From Ga0077527 sp964606765 (lineage in GTDB: Bacteria > Pseudomonadota > Gammaproteobacteria > Burkholderiales > SG8-41): a stretch of DNA of 33,623 bases. Below, piece by piece: positions 8,893-15,735 of the stretch (the stretch's first letter is position 1; each line of letters opens with the position of its first letter). The translations under genes and the position numbers were made by a program. The notes under the pieces were generated by a model. The model searched no databases. It was not told the DNA's origin and was given only the letters and a program-made list of their open reading frames with translations. The stretch lies in contig CAZSIR010000012.1 in assembly GCA_964606765.1 (NCBI GenBank), positions 1-33,623 of the forward strand, written 5' to 3'.

Positions 8893-9450
8893 TTAGTACA
8901 TGATCGATTGGGTGTACGAAACGGTGTTCCGCGGGCCGACGGCGCGCGAGGTGATGCGGTAATAGATGTAGGTGGTGCCGCTCAGCGGCAGCACGCCGTA
9001 GCTGCCGCCGCCGCGACCGCTGCTGCCGCCGGCGACGCTCAGCGTCAGGCACTGCTGGTTGGGGGCGTTGGATCCGGCGTTGGGCAGGCTGCACAGGCGA
9101 TGCACGACATACTGTGTCGTGAAACCGGCGCTGTCGGCTGCGGTCGGCACGCTGCCGAGCGTGTCCCAGTTGAAAGTGGTGGCATCGAAGCGGTTGTCCC
9201 AGCTCGATACATAAGCCCGGGGCTGATCGCTGTTGAGCACGGTGGGCGTCTGGTTCATCAGCCAGTTGCGCGCGCCTTCTATGCCCAGGTCTGACGAGGT
9301 TACCGCGCCGCGCTGGATGGCAATGTTGCCGGCGATCAGCACGCCGGTGCCGATGGAGCGCCAGAGGGCAACGCCGGCCAGCGACATGGCGACCAGAACG
9401 ATCAGTGCGATGAACAGTACGACGCCGTCTTGTTTGCGGTTGGAATGCAT
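8893..9450 (-). CDS. pilX: PilX, minor type IV pilin
   Basis: This 185-residue protein begins with a short positively charged leader and then G-VVLFIALIVLVAMSLAG, a prepilin-like hydrophobic helix. The residue at +5 after the presumed cleavage glycine is Ile rather than Glu. That is expected for the PilX/GspK-type minor pilin, which sits at the pilus tip where the Glu5 contact to the next subunit is not needed. A pair of cysteines (SLPNAGSNAPNQQC region) may form a disulfide. It lies between pilW (24 bp upstream) and pilY1. The ribosome site AAGGATAG precedes the ATG. Its role, by family, is with PilV, PilW, FimT and PilE in the priming complex that starts pilus assembly and recruits PilY1. 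Confidence 0.88.
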   Translation of the reverse strand: MHSNRKQDGVVLFIALIVLVAMSLAGVALWRSIGTGVLIAGNIAIQRGAVTSSDLGIEGARNWLMNQTPTVLNSDQPRAYVSSWDNRFDATTFNWDTLGSVPTAADSAGFTTQYVVHRLCSLPNAGSNAPNQQCLTLSVAGGSSGRGGGSYGVLPLSGTTYIYYRITSRAVGPRNTVSYTQSIMY

Positions 9451-9474
9451 GGCTCTATCCTTGTTGGACGGTGG

Positions 9475-10650
9475 CTACGGGCGAATCTGCGAACCCCAGA
9501 GCATGTTGCGCAGGGGGATCAGGGTTTCGTAAACGCGATAGCGGTAATTGCGCCAGTTGTCGGCGGGATCCGTCGGGGAGCTGCCGCTAGCGGTGCCATC
9601 GAGGTTGGTGATCACGAATTGGCCGCCGGCCCAGGAGGGCACGGTGGTCGTCACCGCGGTCCGCTCGAACTGGGCTGAACGCACCAGCATTCCGAGCCTG
9701 ACGGCGAGCACATTGGCCCAGTTGGTGGATACGGCGGGATCCGTCGTGGTCCATTCGCCGGCTTCGATGCGGCCGTTGTTGTTGGCGTCGATGCCGTACT
9801 GCGCTTTCAGCGTGATGACGTTGTCGGCGATCTCGACCGGATCGTTGACGCCGTTGCCGTCGGTGTCCTGGTAGAGAAGATCATTGGTGACCTGGAGCTT
9901 GCCGTTGCTGACGGTCCAGATATTGCGGCGCGGGCCGTTGCCGAGATTGAACAGGTAGCCCGCGGTGAAGGTGATGGGCGGCGTTGCGTTGTTGAAGCGG
10001 GCGATGCGTGAGCTGACCGAGGTGCTGCCGTCCGGCAGGTAAGTCGTGTAATTGTATGAGCCCTGGTTGTGGTTGATGGTCAGGGCATCGGCATTGGTGA
10101 CGTCGGTGACTTCAATGGTCATGCATTGCACCGTCGGCGTCACGCGGCCGACCAGCAGGTAATCCCGCGGCGATATGCCGGCGCGGCCGCGGGTTTTTTT
10201 CGAGGTGTCGGTGGATTCGGTAAAGACATGGGCTGCCGGGAAGGTGCTGCCGTTGCCGCGCAGCACGGTGACCGTGTCGGGCGCGGCGCCGGCGCCAACG
10301 GTAATCTGCACGGGTGTCAGGCGGTAGCTGAAGGAGGTTGTCGGTCGTCCCGAGTCAAAGGCATTGACGGTGCAGCCCATCAGCGGGGTGATGCCGGTGT
10401 CGTAAGCCGCGGACGAAAAGCCGTAACCGGCCTCGCGCACATCGCGCTCGATGGAGGTGAGGCCGATCACGCCGGAGACCTGCACGTCACTGCCGGCGGA
10501 AACGGTGCGTTTGCGTGCTTCGGAGGTCGCCAGCATCTGGAAGATCACGATGATGCCGATCATGCCGATCAGCACGCCCACCATGATTTCGACCAGGCTG
10601 AGGCCGGCCTGCGCCGGACGGAAAACCCGCTTGCGGAGATCAGAATACAT
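9475..10650 (-). CDS. pilW: PilW, minor type IV pilin
   Basis: This 391-residue prepilin has leader MYSDLRKRVFRPAQAG, cleavage after Gly16, and LSLVE with Glu21 at the +5 position, followed by a hydrophobic helix to about residue 40. The globular part shows the family motif IERDVREAGYG, and near the end two EF-hand-like loops, DTDGNGVNDPVE (262-273) and DANNNGRIEAGE (288-299). The second lies in the LKAQYGID context typical of PilW. PilW is an inner-membrane minor pilin that joins the initiation complex at the pilus tip. Its start overlaps the pilV 3' end by 11 bp, pointing to coupled translation. Confidence 0.9.
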   Translation of the reverse strand: MYSDLRKRVFRPAQAGLSLVEIMVGVLIGMIGIIVIFQMLATSEARKRTVSAGSDVQVSGVIGLTSIERDVREAGYGFSSAAYDTGITPLMGCTVNAFDSGRPTTSFSYRLTPVQITVGAGAAPDTVTVLRGNGSTFPAAHVFTESTDTSKKTRGRAGISPRDYLLVGRVTPTVQCMTIEVTDVTNADALTINHNQGSYNYTTYLPDGSTSVSSRIARFNNATPPITFTAGYLFNLGNGPRRNIWTVSNGKLQVTNDLLYQDTDGNGVNDPVEIADNVITLKAQYGIDANNNGRIEAGEWTTTDPAVSTNWANVLAVRLGMLVRSAQFERTAVTTTVPSWAGGQFVITNLDGTASGSSPTDPADNWRNYRYRVYETLIPLRNMLWGSQIRP

Positions 10651-11137
10651 ACGAGATTACCTGGTGTTTGCGCGCCCGGGCATCCTGCGGTGTTTTCCAG
10701 CAGATGGTGACGGTCACTTGGTTGAGGTTTGCGGTCGATACCAGGACCTGTTGCATGGCGGCGGTAGCGCCCAGCAGCCCGGTTGAGGCATTGGTCACGT
10801 CGCTGACCCAGCCGGCGAGCACGGTGTTGGTGTTGTCGGCCGCGCCGCCAGAGTAGCTGCAGTCGGTGCCGCTGGTGTTGTACTGGAAGTTGTTCAATGT
10901 GGTGGTCAGGGTGCCGGTCGATGTGCGATCCACGCCCATCCAGATGTCGGAAATGATCTGGTTGGCGTAGGCGGCGGCTTCCGCGCGGCTTTTGGCGTCC
11001 GCGCTGGCGGAAAAGGCCGCGGCCTGCATGCCGACCATGGCCAGTATGCCGACGGAAAATATCAGGATGCCGATCAGGGCTTCCAGCAGCATGACGCCCT
11101 GCTGCCGGCGCAGAATTCGGTTCGGTGCTGGTTTCAT
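10640..11137 (-). CDS. pilV: PilV, minor type IV pilin
   Basis: This 165-residue prepilin has leader MKPAPNRILRRQQG, then VMLLE with Glu at +5 and a hydrophobic helix ALIGILIFSVGILAMVGMQ. The sequence fits the PilV/GspI type, with the early AAYANQIISDIWM helix characteristic of this group. It is a small structural member of the minor-pilin priming complex in the inner membrane and at the pilus tip. It lies 11 bp after fimT and overlaps pilW by 11 bp, in the standard fimT-pilV-pilW-pilX-pilY1 order. Confidence 0.87.
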   Translation of the reverse strand: MKPAPNRILRRQQGVMLLEALIGILIFSVGILAMVGMQAAAFSASADAKSRAEAAAYANQIISDIWMGVDRTSTGTLTTTLNNFQYNTSGTDCSYSGGAADNTNTVLAGWVSDVTNASTGLLGATAAMQQVLVSTANLNQVTVTICWKTPQDARARKHQVISYVF

Positions 11138-11148
11138 GGGAGGGTGTC

Positions 11149-11757
11149 CTAGCAGGCGCGGGTGTCTTTGGCCGCTGTGATCTTGGGATCACAGATTCGG
11201 ATCTGTCCGCCGGGTGACACGGTGACGTTCAGGCAGCGCAGCGGACCCTGTGTGGCAACAGTGTCACAGGCGCCTGCCGTCGGGTATGTCACCTGGAAAG
11301 TGAGCGGTTGGGCGCTGTTGAGGGCGCCAAAGCCGGTAAAGGTGACGGTGCCGTCGTAAATCCCGGCCGTAACGGTATTCACCGTGACGCCCGGGACGCC
11401 GGTTTTCCCGGAACCTTCAGCCCCGAGCTTGCCTTCGATGAAATCGTAGGAATTGGTCGCCGGCACCCATGCCCTGACCATCCAGTTGGGACCGGTGGTG
11501 GATGCGGCGATGGTATTGGCCAGGGGCTCTATGGGTTCATCATTGGTGAACACCAGTTCCACGCGGGAATTGCGTTTGACGGCTTCGGCGCGCGCGATGT
11601 TCAGCCCGTTGGTGATGCCTTCTGCGGTCGTGCGCAAGCGGGCATTGGCGATGAAGGTCGAATACTGCGGGATGCCGAGCGAGACGAGCAGGGCCAGTAT
11701 CGCCATGCCGACGATCAGTTCGACCAGGCTGAATCCGCTTTGAGGACGCATGGACAT
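11149..11757 (-). CDS. fimT: FimT/GspH-type minor pseudopilin
   Basis: This 202-residue prepilin has a very short leader (MSMRPQSG), cleavage before FSLVE with Glu at +5, and a hydrophobic helix to about residue 35. The following NARLRTTAEGITNGLNIARAEAVKRN is the recognisable GspH/FimT helix (ARxxAVxRN pattern). The C-terminal GspH domain ends with cysteines that could pair. By family it is a minor pilin of the priming complex, and some FimT homologues bind DNA during transformation; nothing here proves that activity. Its ATG overlaps the pilE stop by one base. Confidence 0.87.
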   Translation of the reverse strand: MSMRPQSGFSLVELIVGMAILALLVSLGIPQYSTFIANARLRTTAEGITNGLNIARAEAVKRNSRVELVFTNDEPIEPLANTIAASTTGPNWMVRAWVPATNSYDFIEGKLGAEGSGKTGVPGVTVNTVTAGIYDGTVTFTGFGALNSAQPLTFQVTYPTAGACDTVATQGPLRCLNVTVSPGGQIRICDPKITAAKDTRAC

Positions 11758-12224
11758 CAGCAGCCGCCGGACTTGTTGGTGACCCAGCAGGTTGAACCAT
11801 CGCCGCTCCAGCCGGTTTTCACGGTGGTGGTGCCGCGGGCATTGGCCTGGTTGATGGTGAACACAAAACCGCCCATGCCCTGCGCTGCGACTCCGGTTGC
11901 GGTGATGGTGAAAGTCGTTGCGGTTTCGTTGGAGCAGGCGTAAGTGAAATAACGGCCCGTGGGGGTTGCGGCGATGGAACCCGTCGCGCAGGCGCTGACA
12001 TAAGTACGGTTGTCCTGAAAATACTGTTCCATTTTGACGCGATGCTCGGACAGGGTTGCCGTGGCTTCGGTGAGCTTGCTGCGCGTCACGTAATCACCGT
12101 ATTGCGGAACCGCGATGGCCGAGATGATGCCGATGATGGCGACCACAATCAGCAGTTCAACCAGGGTGAAGCCGCGAGCGAGCTTTTGCGTGAAAGCGTG
12201 TTTAAAACCGCGATTGAGCTTCAT
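11757..12224 (-). CDS. pilE: PilE-type minor pilin, first gene of the pilin operon
   Basis: The start is ATG at 12224 because it is preceded by a strong AAGGAG ribosome site at about 12231-12236. An upstream in-frame extension to 12302 lacks this support. The 155-residue product has leader MKLNRGFKHAFTQKLARG, then FTLVELLIVVAIIGIISAIA with Glu at +5. The helix continues into VPQYGDYVTRSKLTEATATL, the classic PilE core. Four cysteines in the globular part include a pair at the very C terminus (STCWVTNKSGGC) typical of a pilin disulfide. The family contains both major and minor pilins; its place with fimT-pilV-pilW-pilX-pilY1 favours a minor pilin. A candidate -10 (TAAAAT, 12265-12260) lies upstream without a clear -35, and no sigma-54 type -24/-12 pair was seen. 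Confidence 0.88.
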   Translation of the reverse strand: MKLNRGFKHAFTQKLARGFTLVELLIVVAIIGIISAIAVPQYGDYVTRSKLTEATATLSEHRVKMEQYFQDNRTYVSACATGSIAATPTGRYFTYACSNETATTFTITATGVAAQGMGGFVFTINQANARGTTTVKTGWSGDGSTCWVTNKSGGC

Positions 12225-12333
12225 GGAAACTCCTTTTTGATGGATGAAGGTTAGTGGGGATTTTACGCCGCCGCCATCGCGGCCCGATGAGTGGCTATCC
12301 AAACGGCATCAGCGGTCGCTGTGGGGCGAAAGG

Positions 12334-12349
12334 CGTGAAATTGCTCACG
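12334..12349. promoter_or_regulatory. CRP/Vfr-like inverted repeat upstream of pilE
   Basis: The 16-mer CGTGAAATTGCTCACG is a perfect inverted repeat with arms CGTGA and TCACG and a 6-bp spacer. This is the layout of CRP-family sites (TGTGA-N6-TCACA), with C/G in place of the outer T/A. It lies 110 bp before the pilE start and about 70 bp before a possible pilE -10, a position suitable for class I activation. It could also act on the divergent fur-family gene, about 104 bp away. Confidence 0.4.
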
Positions 12350-12415
12350 TTTGGAAGCGGTCATTCGCGGGACTTGCGGGCCGGCTGCATCCGCGGACAG
12401 GGCGGAGAGCCAGAT

Positions 12416-12444
12416 TAGACAAAGTCCAATCTTTGTCCTAGAAT
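12416..12444 (+). promoter_or_regulatory. Promoter and inverted-repeat operator of the Fur-family gene
   Basis: TAGACA at 12416-12421 (one mismatch to TTGACA) and TAGAAT at 12439-12444 (one mismatch to TATAAT) are separated by 17 bp. A perfect 7-bp inverted repeat, GACAAAG (12418-12424) and CTTTGTC (12431-12437), with a 6-bp spacer fills the space between and overlaps the -35. A repressor dimer here would block RNA polymerase, which fits autoregulation by the downstream regulator. The predicted transcription start, about 12451, is next to the ATG at 12453. Confidence 0.55.
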
Positions 12445-12452
12445 AAACATCA

Positions 12453-12869
12453 ATGAAAGCAATGTCTTACAGCCGCGAGCAATTGATCGCGCTTTTGCGC
12501 GGGCAAGGCATCGCGCCCACGCACCAGCGCCTGGAAATTGCCCATGTGTTGTTCAGTCGCGGCGAACACCTGGCCGCCGACCAGATTCTTGCACTGGTGA
12601 ACGAGCGGCATGCCGAAACATCGAAGGCGACGGTCTACAACACGCTGAACCTGTTTCGTGACTGCGGCCTGATTCGCGAAGTGATTGTCGATCCGAAGCG
12701 CGTTTTTTACGATCCCAATACGCAGCCCCATCATCATCTCTACAACGTCGACACCGGTGAAATCACCGACATTCCCGCTGATGATCTGGCGGTCAGCGGC
12801 GTGCCGGAACTGCCCCCCGGCATGGTGACCGAAGGCGTCGATATCGTCGTCCGCATCCGCGCGCTCTGA
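12453..12869 (+). CDS. Fur-family transcriptional regulator, Irr/PerR-like
   Basis: This 138-residue metalloregulator has the Fur-family winged helix at about residues 8-80 (GIAPTHQRLEIAHVLF, then SKATVYNTLNLFRDCGLIREV). A C-terminal metal or dimer domain follows, with FYDPNTQPHHHLYN at about 86-98. It lacks the CxxC zinc motifs of classical Fur, and its HHH (93-95) followed by a TGEI-x-DIP segment resembles the alphaproteobacterial heme/iron regulator Irr. It is therefore likely a DNA-binding repressor responding to iron, heme or peroxide; which signal is not decidable from sequence. The gene is monocistronic, divergent from the pilin operon, and preceded by an inverted-repeat operator. No Shine-Dalgarno precedes ATG 12453; a second in-frame ATG at 12462 is an alternative start. 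Confidence 0.88.
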   Translation: MKAMSYSREQLIALLRGQGIAPTHQRLEIAHVLFSRGEHLAADQILALVNERHAETSKATVYNTLNLFRDCGLIREVIVDPKRVFYDPNTQPHHHLYNVDTGEITDIPADDLAVSGVPELPPGMVTEGVDIVVRIRAL

Positions 12870-12913
12870 GCGGGGGTTTGCTGTAAAATGCGGCCTCCCC
12901 GGGCGGCGCGGCG

Positions 12914-12931
12914 CAGTTGCTGGAGCAACTG
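12914..12931. repeat. 18-bp inverted repeat between fur-family gene and tRNA
   Basis: CAGTTGCT and AGCAACTG form perfect 8-bp arms around a central GG. It lies 45 bp after the fur-family stop and 36 bp before tRNA-Thr. No T-run follows, so it is not a standard terminator; it could be an operator or an RNA processing hairpin. A TAAAAT at 12884-12889, upstream of it, could be the -10 of the tRNA transcript. Confidence 0.4.
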
Positions 12932-12966
12932 ATTCTGTAGTGAATGCTTGCCGGTTTTCGGGATAT

Positions 12967-13042
12967 GCCGGTGTAGCTCAGTTGGTAGAGCAGCGCATTC
13001 GTAATGCGAAGGTCGTAGGTTCGACTCCTATCTCCGGCACCA
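12967..13042 (+). tRNA. tRNA-Thr (anticodon CGT)
   Basis: The 76-nt sequence folds as a full cloverleaf, with acceptor GCCGGTG paired to the 3' end before ACCA, a D arm (GCTC..GAGC), a T arm with GGTTCGACTCC, and an encoded CCA end at 13040-13042. Nucleotides 34-36 are CGT (13000-13002), reading the threonine codon ACG. The body is nearly identical to Escherichia coli thrW, which also has CGT. It is a single tRNA gene followed at once by a terminator. Confidence 0.97.
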
Positions 13043-13048
13043 ATTTGA

Positions 13049-13077
13049 AAAAGACGGTCTTCGCGACCGTTTTTTTT
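13049..13077 (+). terminator. Rho-independent terminator of tRNA-Thr
   Basis: ACGGTC (13054-13059) pairs with GACCGT (13065-13070) around a short TTCG-containing loop. An A-run precedes the stem and seven or more T follow it. It begins seven bases after the tRNA 3' end. Confidence 0.85.
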
Positions 13078-13093
13078 CGTGCCGCAGAAATGC

Positions 13094-13126
13094 ATCGCGC
13101 CGGCGCTCATCAGGCGCCGGCGCGAT
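13094..13126. repeat. GC-rich 12-13 bp hairpin 3' of the SDR gene
   Basis: ATCGCGCCGGCG (13094-13105) and CGCCGGCGCGAT (13115-13126) are perfect inverse copies; one more C-G pair leaves a 7-base loop. It lies between the converging tRNA and SDR transcripts without a T-run on either side. It may stabilise or end the SDR mRNA. Confidence 0.45.
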
Positions 13127-13185
13127 AGGTTTGTCCCGCGGTTTGCCTCGCGAATTTATCGCAAGTATTTGATTTTATTAGTATT

Positions 13186-13959
13186 TTACAGAACGCCGGA
13201 AATGCCGCCGTCGAGGTTGATGCTGGTGCCGGTGACGTAACTGGCGGCATCGGAGACGAGGAAGGTGATGACATTGGCGACCTCCTGTGCTTCGCCCGCG
13301 CGCTTCATCGGGATGTCCTTGCCGATCTTGGCGTAATACTCCTCGGCACTGATGCCGTCCTTGGTGTAACGGCGCTCATGCTGGCCGGATTTGATTTTGC
13401 CGATGCAGATGGTATTGACCAGGATGTTGTCCGCGGCGAATTCCTTGGACAGGGCTTTGGTGATGGCCAGGCCGGCGGCGCGTGAAATCGACGTCGGATA
13501 GGATTCCGCGCCCGGCTGCTTGGCGGCGGAGATGGTGATGTTGATGACGCGGCCGCCACCCTGTTTTTTCATGTGCGGGATGGCGAGACGGGTGCAGCGG
13601 ATGGCGCCGAATACCTTGAGTTCGAGATCGGCCGACCATTCCTCATCCTTCAATTCGAGGAATTTGCCGCGCTTGGAGGTGCCGGCGTTATTGACCAGGA
13701 TGTCGATGCGGCCGAATTTCTCCGCGGCGGCTTCAACAAAGTTTTTGCAGTCTGCGGCTTTGCTCATGTCGGCGACCATTGCCAGCACTTCGCCGCCCGC
13801 CTTGGTGATTTCGGCTGCAGTGGCGTCGAGCAGCGGTTTGCCCCGGGCGCAGATCGCCACTTTGGCGCCTTCCCGGGCCAGGGTCAGGGCGGTCGCCTTG
13901 CCGATGCCTTCGGTGCCGCCGGTCACCAGCGCAACCTTGCCTTTGAGTCCGAGTTCCAT
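13186..13959 (-). CDS. Short-chain dehydrogenase/reductase with altered catalytic motif
   Basis: This 257-residue Rossmann protein of the classical SDR length has the cofactor motif TGGTEGIG (13-20), NNAG (90-93) and Ser144. The C-terminal VTGTSINLDGGISG is the typical FabG-like ending. The start is set at ATG 13959, with GGAGG nine bases upstream, rather than an upstream TTG. Where YxxxK is expected, alignment on SRAAGLA puts Thr156 and Arg160; a Tyr (154) sits two residues too early. It may therefore have changed or lost oxidoreductase chemistry, or belong to a known SDR subgroup lacking the Tyr. It probably binds NAD(P) in the cytoplasm. Substrate unknown. It stands alone on the minus strand. 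Confidence 0.85.
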   Translation of the reverse strand: MELGLKGKVALVTGGTEGIGKATALTLAREGAKVAICARGKPLLDATAAEITKAGGEVLAMVADMSKAADCKNFVEAAAEKFGRIDILVNNAGTSKRGKFLELKDEEWSADLELKVFGAIRCTRLAIPHMKKQGGGRVINITISAAKQPGAESYPTSISRAAGLAITKALSKEFAADNILVNTICIGKIKSGQHERRYTKDGISAEEYYAKIGKDIPMKRAGEAQEVANVITFLVSDAASYVTGTSINLDGGISGVL

Positions 13960-14103
13960 GCTGTTTGTCCTCCACAATCGTCAAAAAGAGGGGCATTGTA
14001 TCCTCAATCCCATGCCGCACCTTTTGCGGCGGGGCTATTAGTCGTAGGATAGTTGCGCGGACCCGGAAATTGAATCCTGATCCGCACTGAACGGAGACTG
14101 ATC

Positions 14104-15269
14104 ATGTCCGGCATTGACGGTGTCACGAAAAAACTGCGGCAGCTGTTCCCCGCCCTATTGCTGTCTGCCGCCGGTCTGCTGGCGCATCCGTCCCCGGCGG
14201 TTTCAGCCGAACGGGAATTGACCGTCGACCAGTTTTCCGTGGTGAAAATTACCGTGAAGGCGGTGCCGGATGCACGCAGTTCGCGCTCCGTCGGGCAACA
14301 GCGCGAAGGCACCGGTGTGGTCATCGATTCCAGCGGTCTGGTGCTGACCATCGGTTATCTGGTGACCGAGGCCGATACGGTGGAACTGGCGACGGCGGAC
14401 GGGCGCAAATTTCCCGCAAATGTCGTCGGTTTCGACAATGCGACGGGTCTGGGGCTGGTGAAATCATTGAAACCGCTGCCGATCAAGCCGGTGGATTTCG
14501 GCGAGTCTGCCGTGAGCAGCCTGCGTGATCTTGTGTTGATTGTCGGTTTTGACGGCGTTGCGCCTGCGTACATTGTTTCCAAGCGGCCGTTTGTCGGTTA
14601 TTGGGAGTATCTGCTTGACGAGGCGATTTACACGGCGCCGGTCACCGTCAACTGGCAGGGCGCCGCGCTGCTGTCGAAGGAAGGCAAGCTGCTCGGCATC
14701 GGTTCTCTCGCAGTCGGCGATGCCCTCGGCAAGGGCGGAGTGCCCGGCAACATGTTTGTGCCGATCGATACCCTCAAGCCGGTGCTGGGAGATTTCATCG
14801 CAAATGGCAAGTCAACCACCAAACCACGACCCTGGCTGGGGATTACTTCACAGGAAGTGCAGGGAAAGGTGATCATTACCCGCGTCACGGATGAGGGCCC
14901 GGCGGCGGATGCCGGTTTGCAGGCCGGGGACATCATTGTCGGCCTGGGCGGCCAGTCGCTCAGCGGCCAGGCCGATTTTTACCAGCGGCTGTGGAAAAGC
15001 GGGGACGCCGGTGTGGTGGTCACGCTGGATGTGCTCAAGGGGAATAAAGTCGAGCCGGTGAAGGTCAAGTCGATAGACCGCGGCCAGCATTTGCGCTCGA
15101 AGCCGGTNNNNNNNNNNNNNNNNNNNNNNNNNNNNNNNNNNNNNNNNNNNNNNNNNNNNNNNNNNNNNNNNNNNNNNNNNNNNNNNNNNNNNNNNNNNNN
15201 NNNNNNNAGCCGGTGAAGGTCAAGTCGATAGACCGCGGCCAGCATTTGCGCTCGAAGCCGGTCTACTGA
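14104..15269 (+). CDS. DegP/HtrA-like PDZ protein without catalytic triad (split by scaffold gap)
   Basis: The protein has a signal peptide (about residues 1-36, ending AVSA), a trypsin-like double barrel of the S1C/DegP type (about 40-235) and one PDZ domain (about 241-325, PRPWLGI...GLQAGDIIVGLGGQSL). All three triad positions are changed: the GxGVVID...LTIGYLV segment has Tyr85 for His, DNATGLGL has Gly115 for Asp, and NWQGAAL has Gln185 for Ser. It is therefore probably a periplasmic pseudoprotease with a binding or regulatory role. The reading frame is interrupted by 100 Ns. Merging the 55-bp copies on either side of the gap gives a 336-residue protein ending SKPVY with the stop at 15267-15269. 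GGAG precedes the ATG. The function beyond the fold is not known. Confidence 0.82.
15053..15262. repeat. 55-bp identical ends flanking the scaffold gap
   Basis: Bases 15053-15107 and 15208-15262 are identical over 55 bp and lie exactly at the two edges of the N run. This is what two contigs ending in the same overlap look like when they are scaffolded but not merged. It is an assembly feature, not a biological tandem repeat. Confidence 0.9.
15108..15207. other. Assembly gap of exactly 100 N
   Basis: One hundred Ns is a conventional placeholder for a gap of unknown size. Flanking overlap indicates that the true gap length is negative (minus 55 bp), so no sequence is likely to be missing. Confidence 0.95.
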
Positions 15270-15324
15270 GGTTGGCAGAATCGAAAGGAAAGGGGCGGCG
15301 TTGCCGTGAGAGGAGCATAAGTGC

Positions 15325-15360
15325 TAAAGATTCCGTTCATGAGTACGCTGAGAATCTTTA
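15325..15360. terminator. AT-rich hairpin between convergent genes
   Basis: TAAAGATTC (15325-15333) and GAATCTTTA (15352-15360) are perfect 9-bp inverse copies with an 18-base loop that can pair further (CGT..ACG). The right arm contains the stop codon of the minus-strand lipoprotein. It separates the plus-strand PDZ gene from the lipoprotein gene. There is no long T-run, so termination is only possible, not certain. Confidence 0.35.
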
Positions 15361-15705
15361 TAAAAGGAATGCTTTGCAGCTGCATGGGTCTTTGCTCTGC
15401 AGTTCAATGTAGTCAACTCGTTCTTTCTCATCGAAATACAGTTTTATGAGGCAGACCGGGCTGTCGATGTAAGAGGGGTACTTGTTCGAACCCCAGACTA
15501 AGATGTGGTCTTTGCCCCAAGTGACATCAAGCGGTGCGCCTGGCAGGGTGCGTCGTGCTTCCGTCTCGGACATCGACTGGAAGCGGCTGCTGATGGATGG
15601 CAGGACACTGGTTTTGCAGTCTGATTGAGCGCAGCCGGCGAGTGCAAGGGCGAGTAACGCAGTTGTGGTCGCAGAAATGGACGGGCTAGAGAGGGTATCC
15701 GGCAT
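15358..15705 (-). CDS. Small putative lipoprotein, unknown function
   Basis: The 115-residue product has a lipobox LALAGC with Cys25 after a hydrophobic stretch (ATTTALLALALAG). It is a likely substrate of Lgt and LspA and would sit in the outer or inner membrane facing the periplasm. The leader is unusual in having no Lys or Arg and one Asp. The mature part has further cysteines, including DPCSC near the end, and a strand-rich pattern; I recognise no family. The ribosome site GGAGAA lies four bases before the ATG. It is 30 bp downstream of the acyl-CoA dehydrogenase on the same strand, but nothing links the functions. Confidence 0.7.
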   Translation of the reverse strand: MPDTLSSPSISATTTALLALALAGCAQSDCKTSVLPSISSRFQSMSETEARRTLPGAPLDVTWGKDHILVWGSNKYPSYIDSPVCLIKLYFDEKERVDYIELQSKDPCSCKAFLL

Positions 15706-15735
15706 ACTTTCTCCATAACGTCAAAATGCGTGGTT

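Noticed and set aside
8893..9450. PilX as a defective pilin because it lacks Glu at +5
   Set aside because: PilX/GspK-type tip pilins normally lack this Glu, so it is a family property and not a defect.
12225..12452. Sigma-54 promoter for the pilin operon
   Set aside because: No TGGC-N8-TGC pair in the right orientation was found; only a weak TAAAAT -10 candidate exists.
15108..15216. Premature end or pseudogene in the PDZ protein
   Set aside because: The break is caused by the N run and the duplicated 55-bp contig end; merging restores a full frame.
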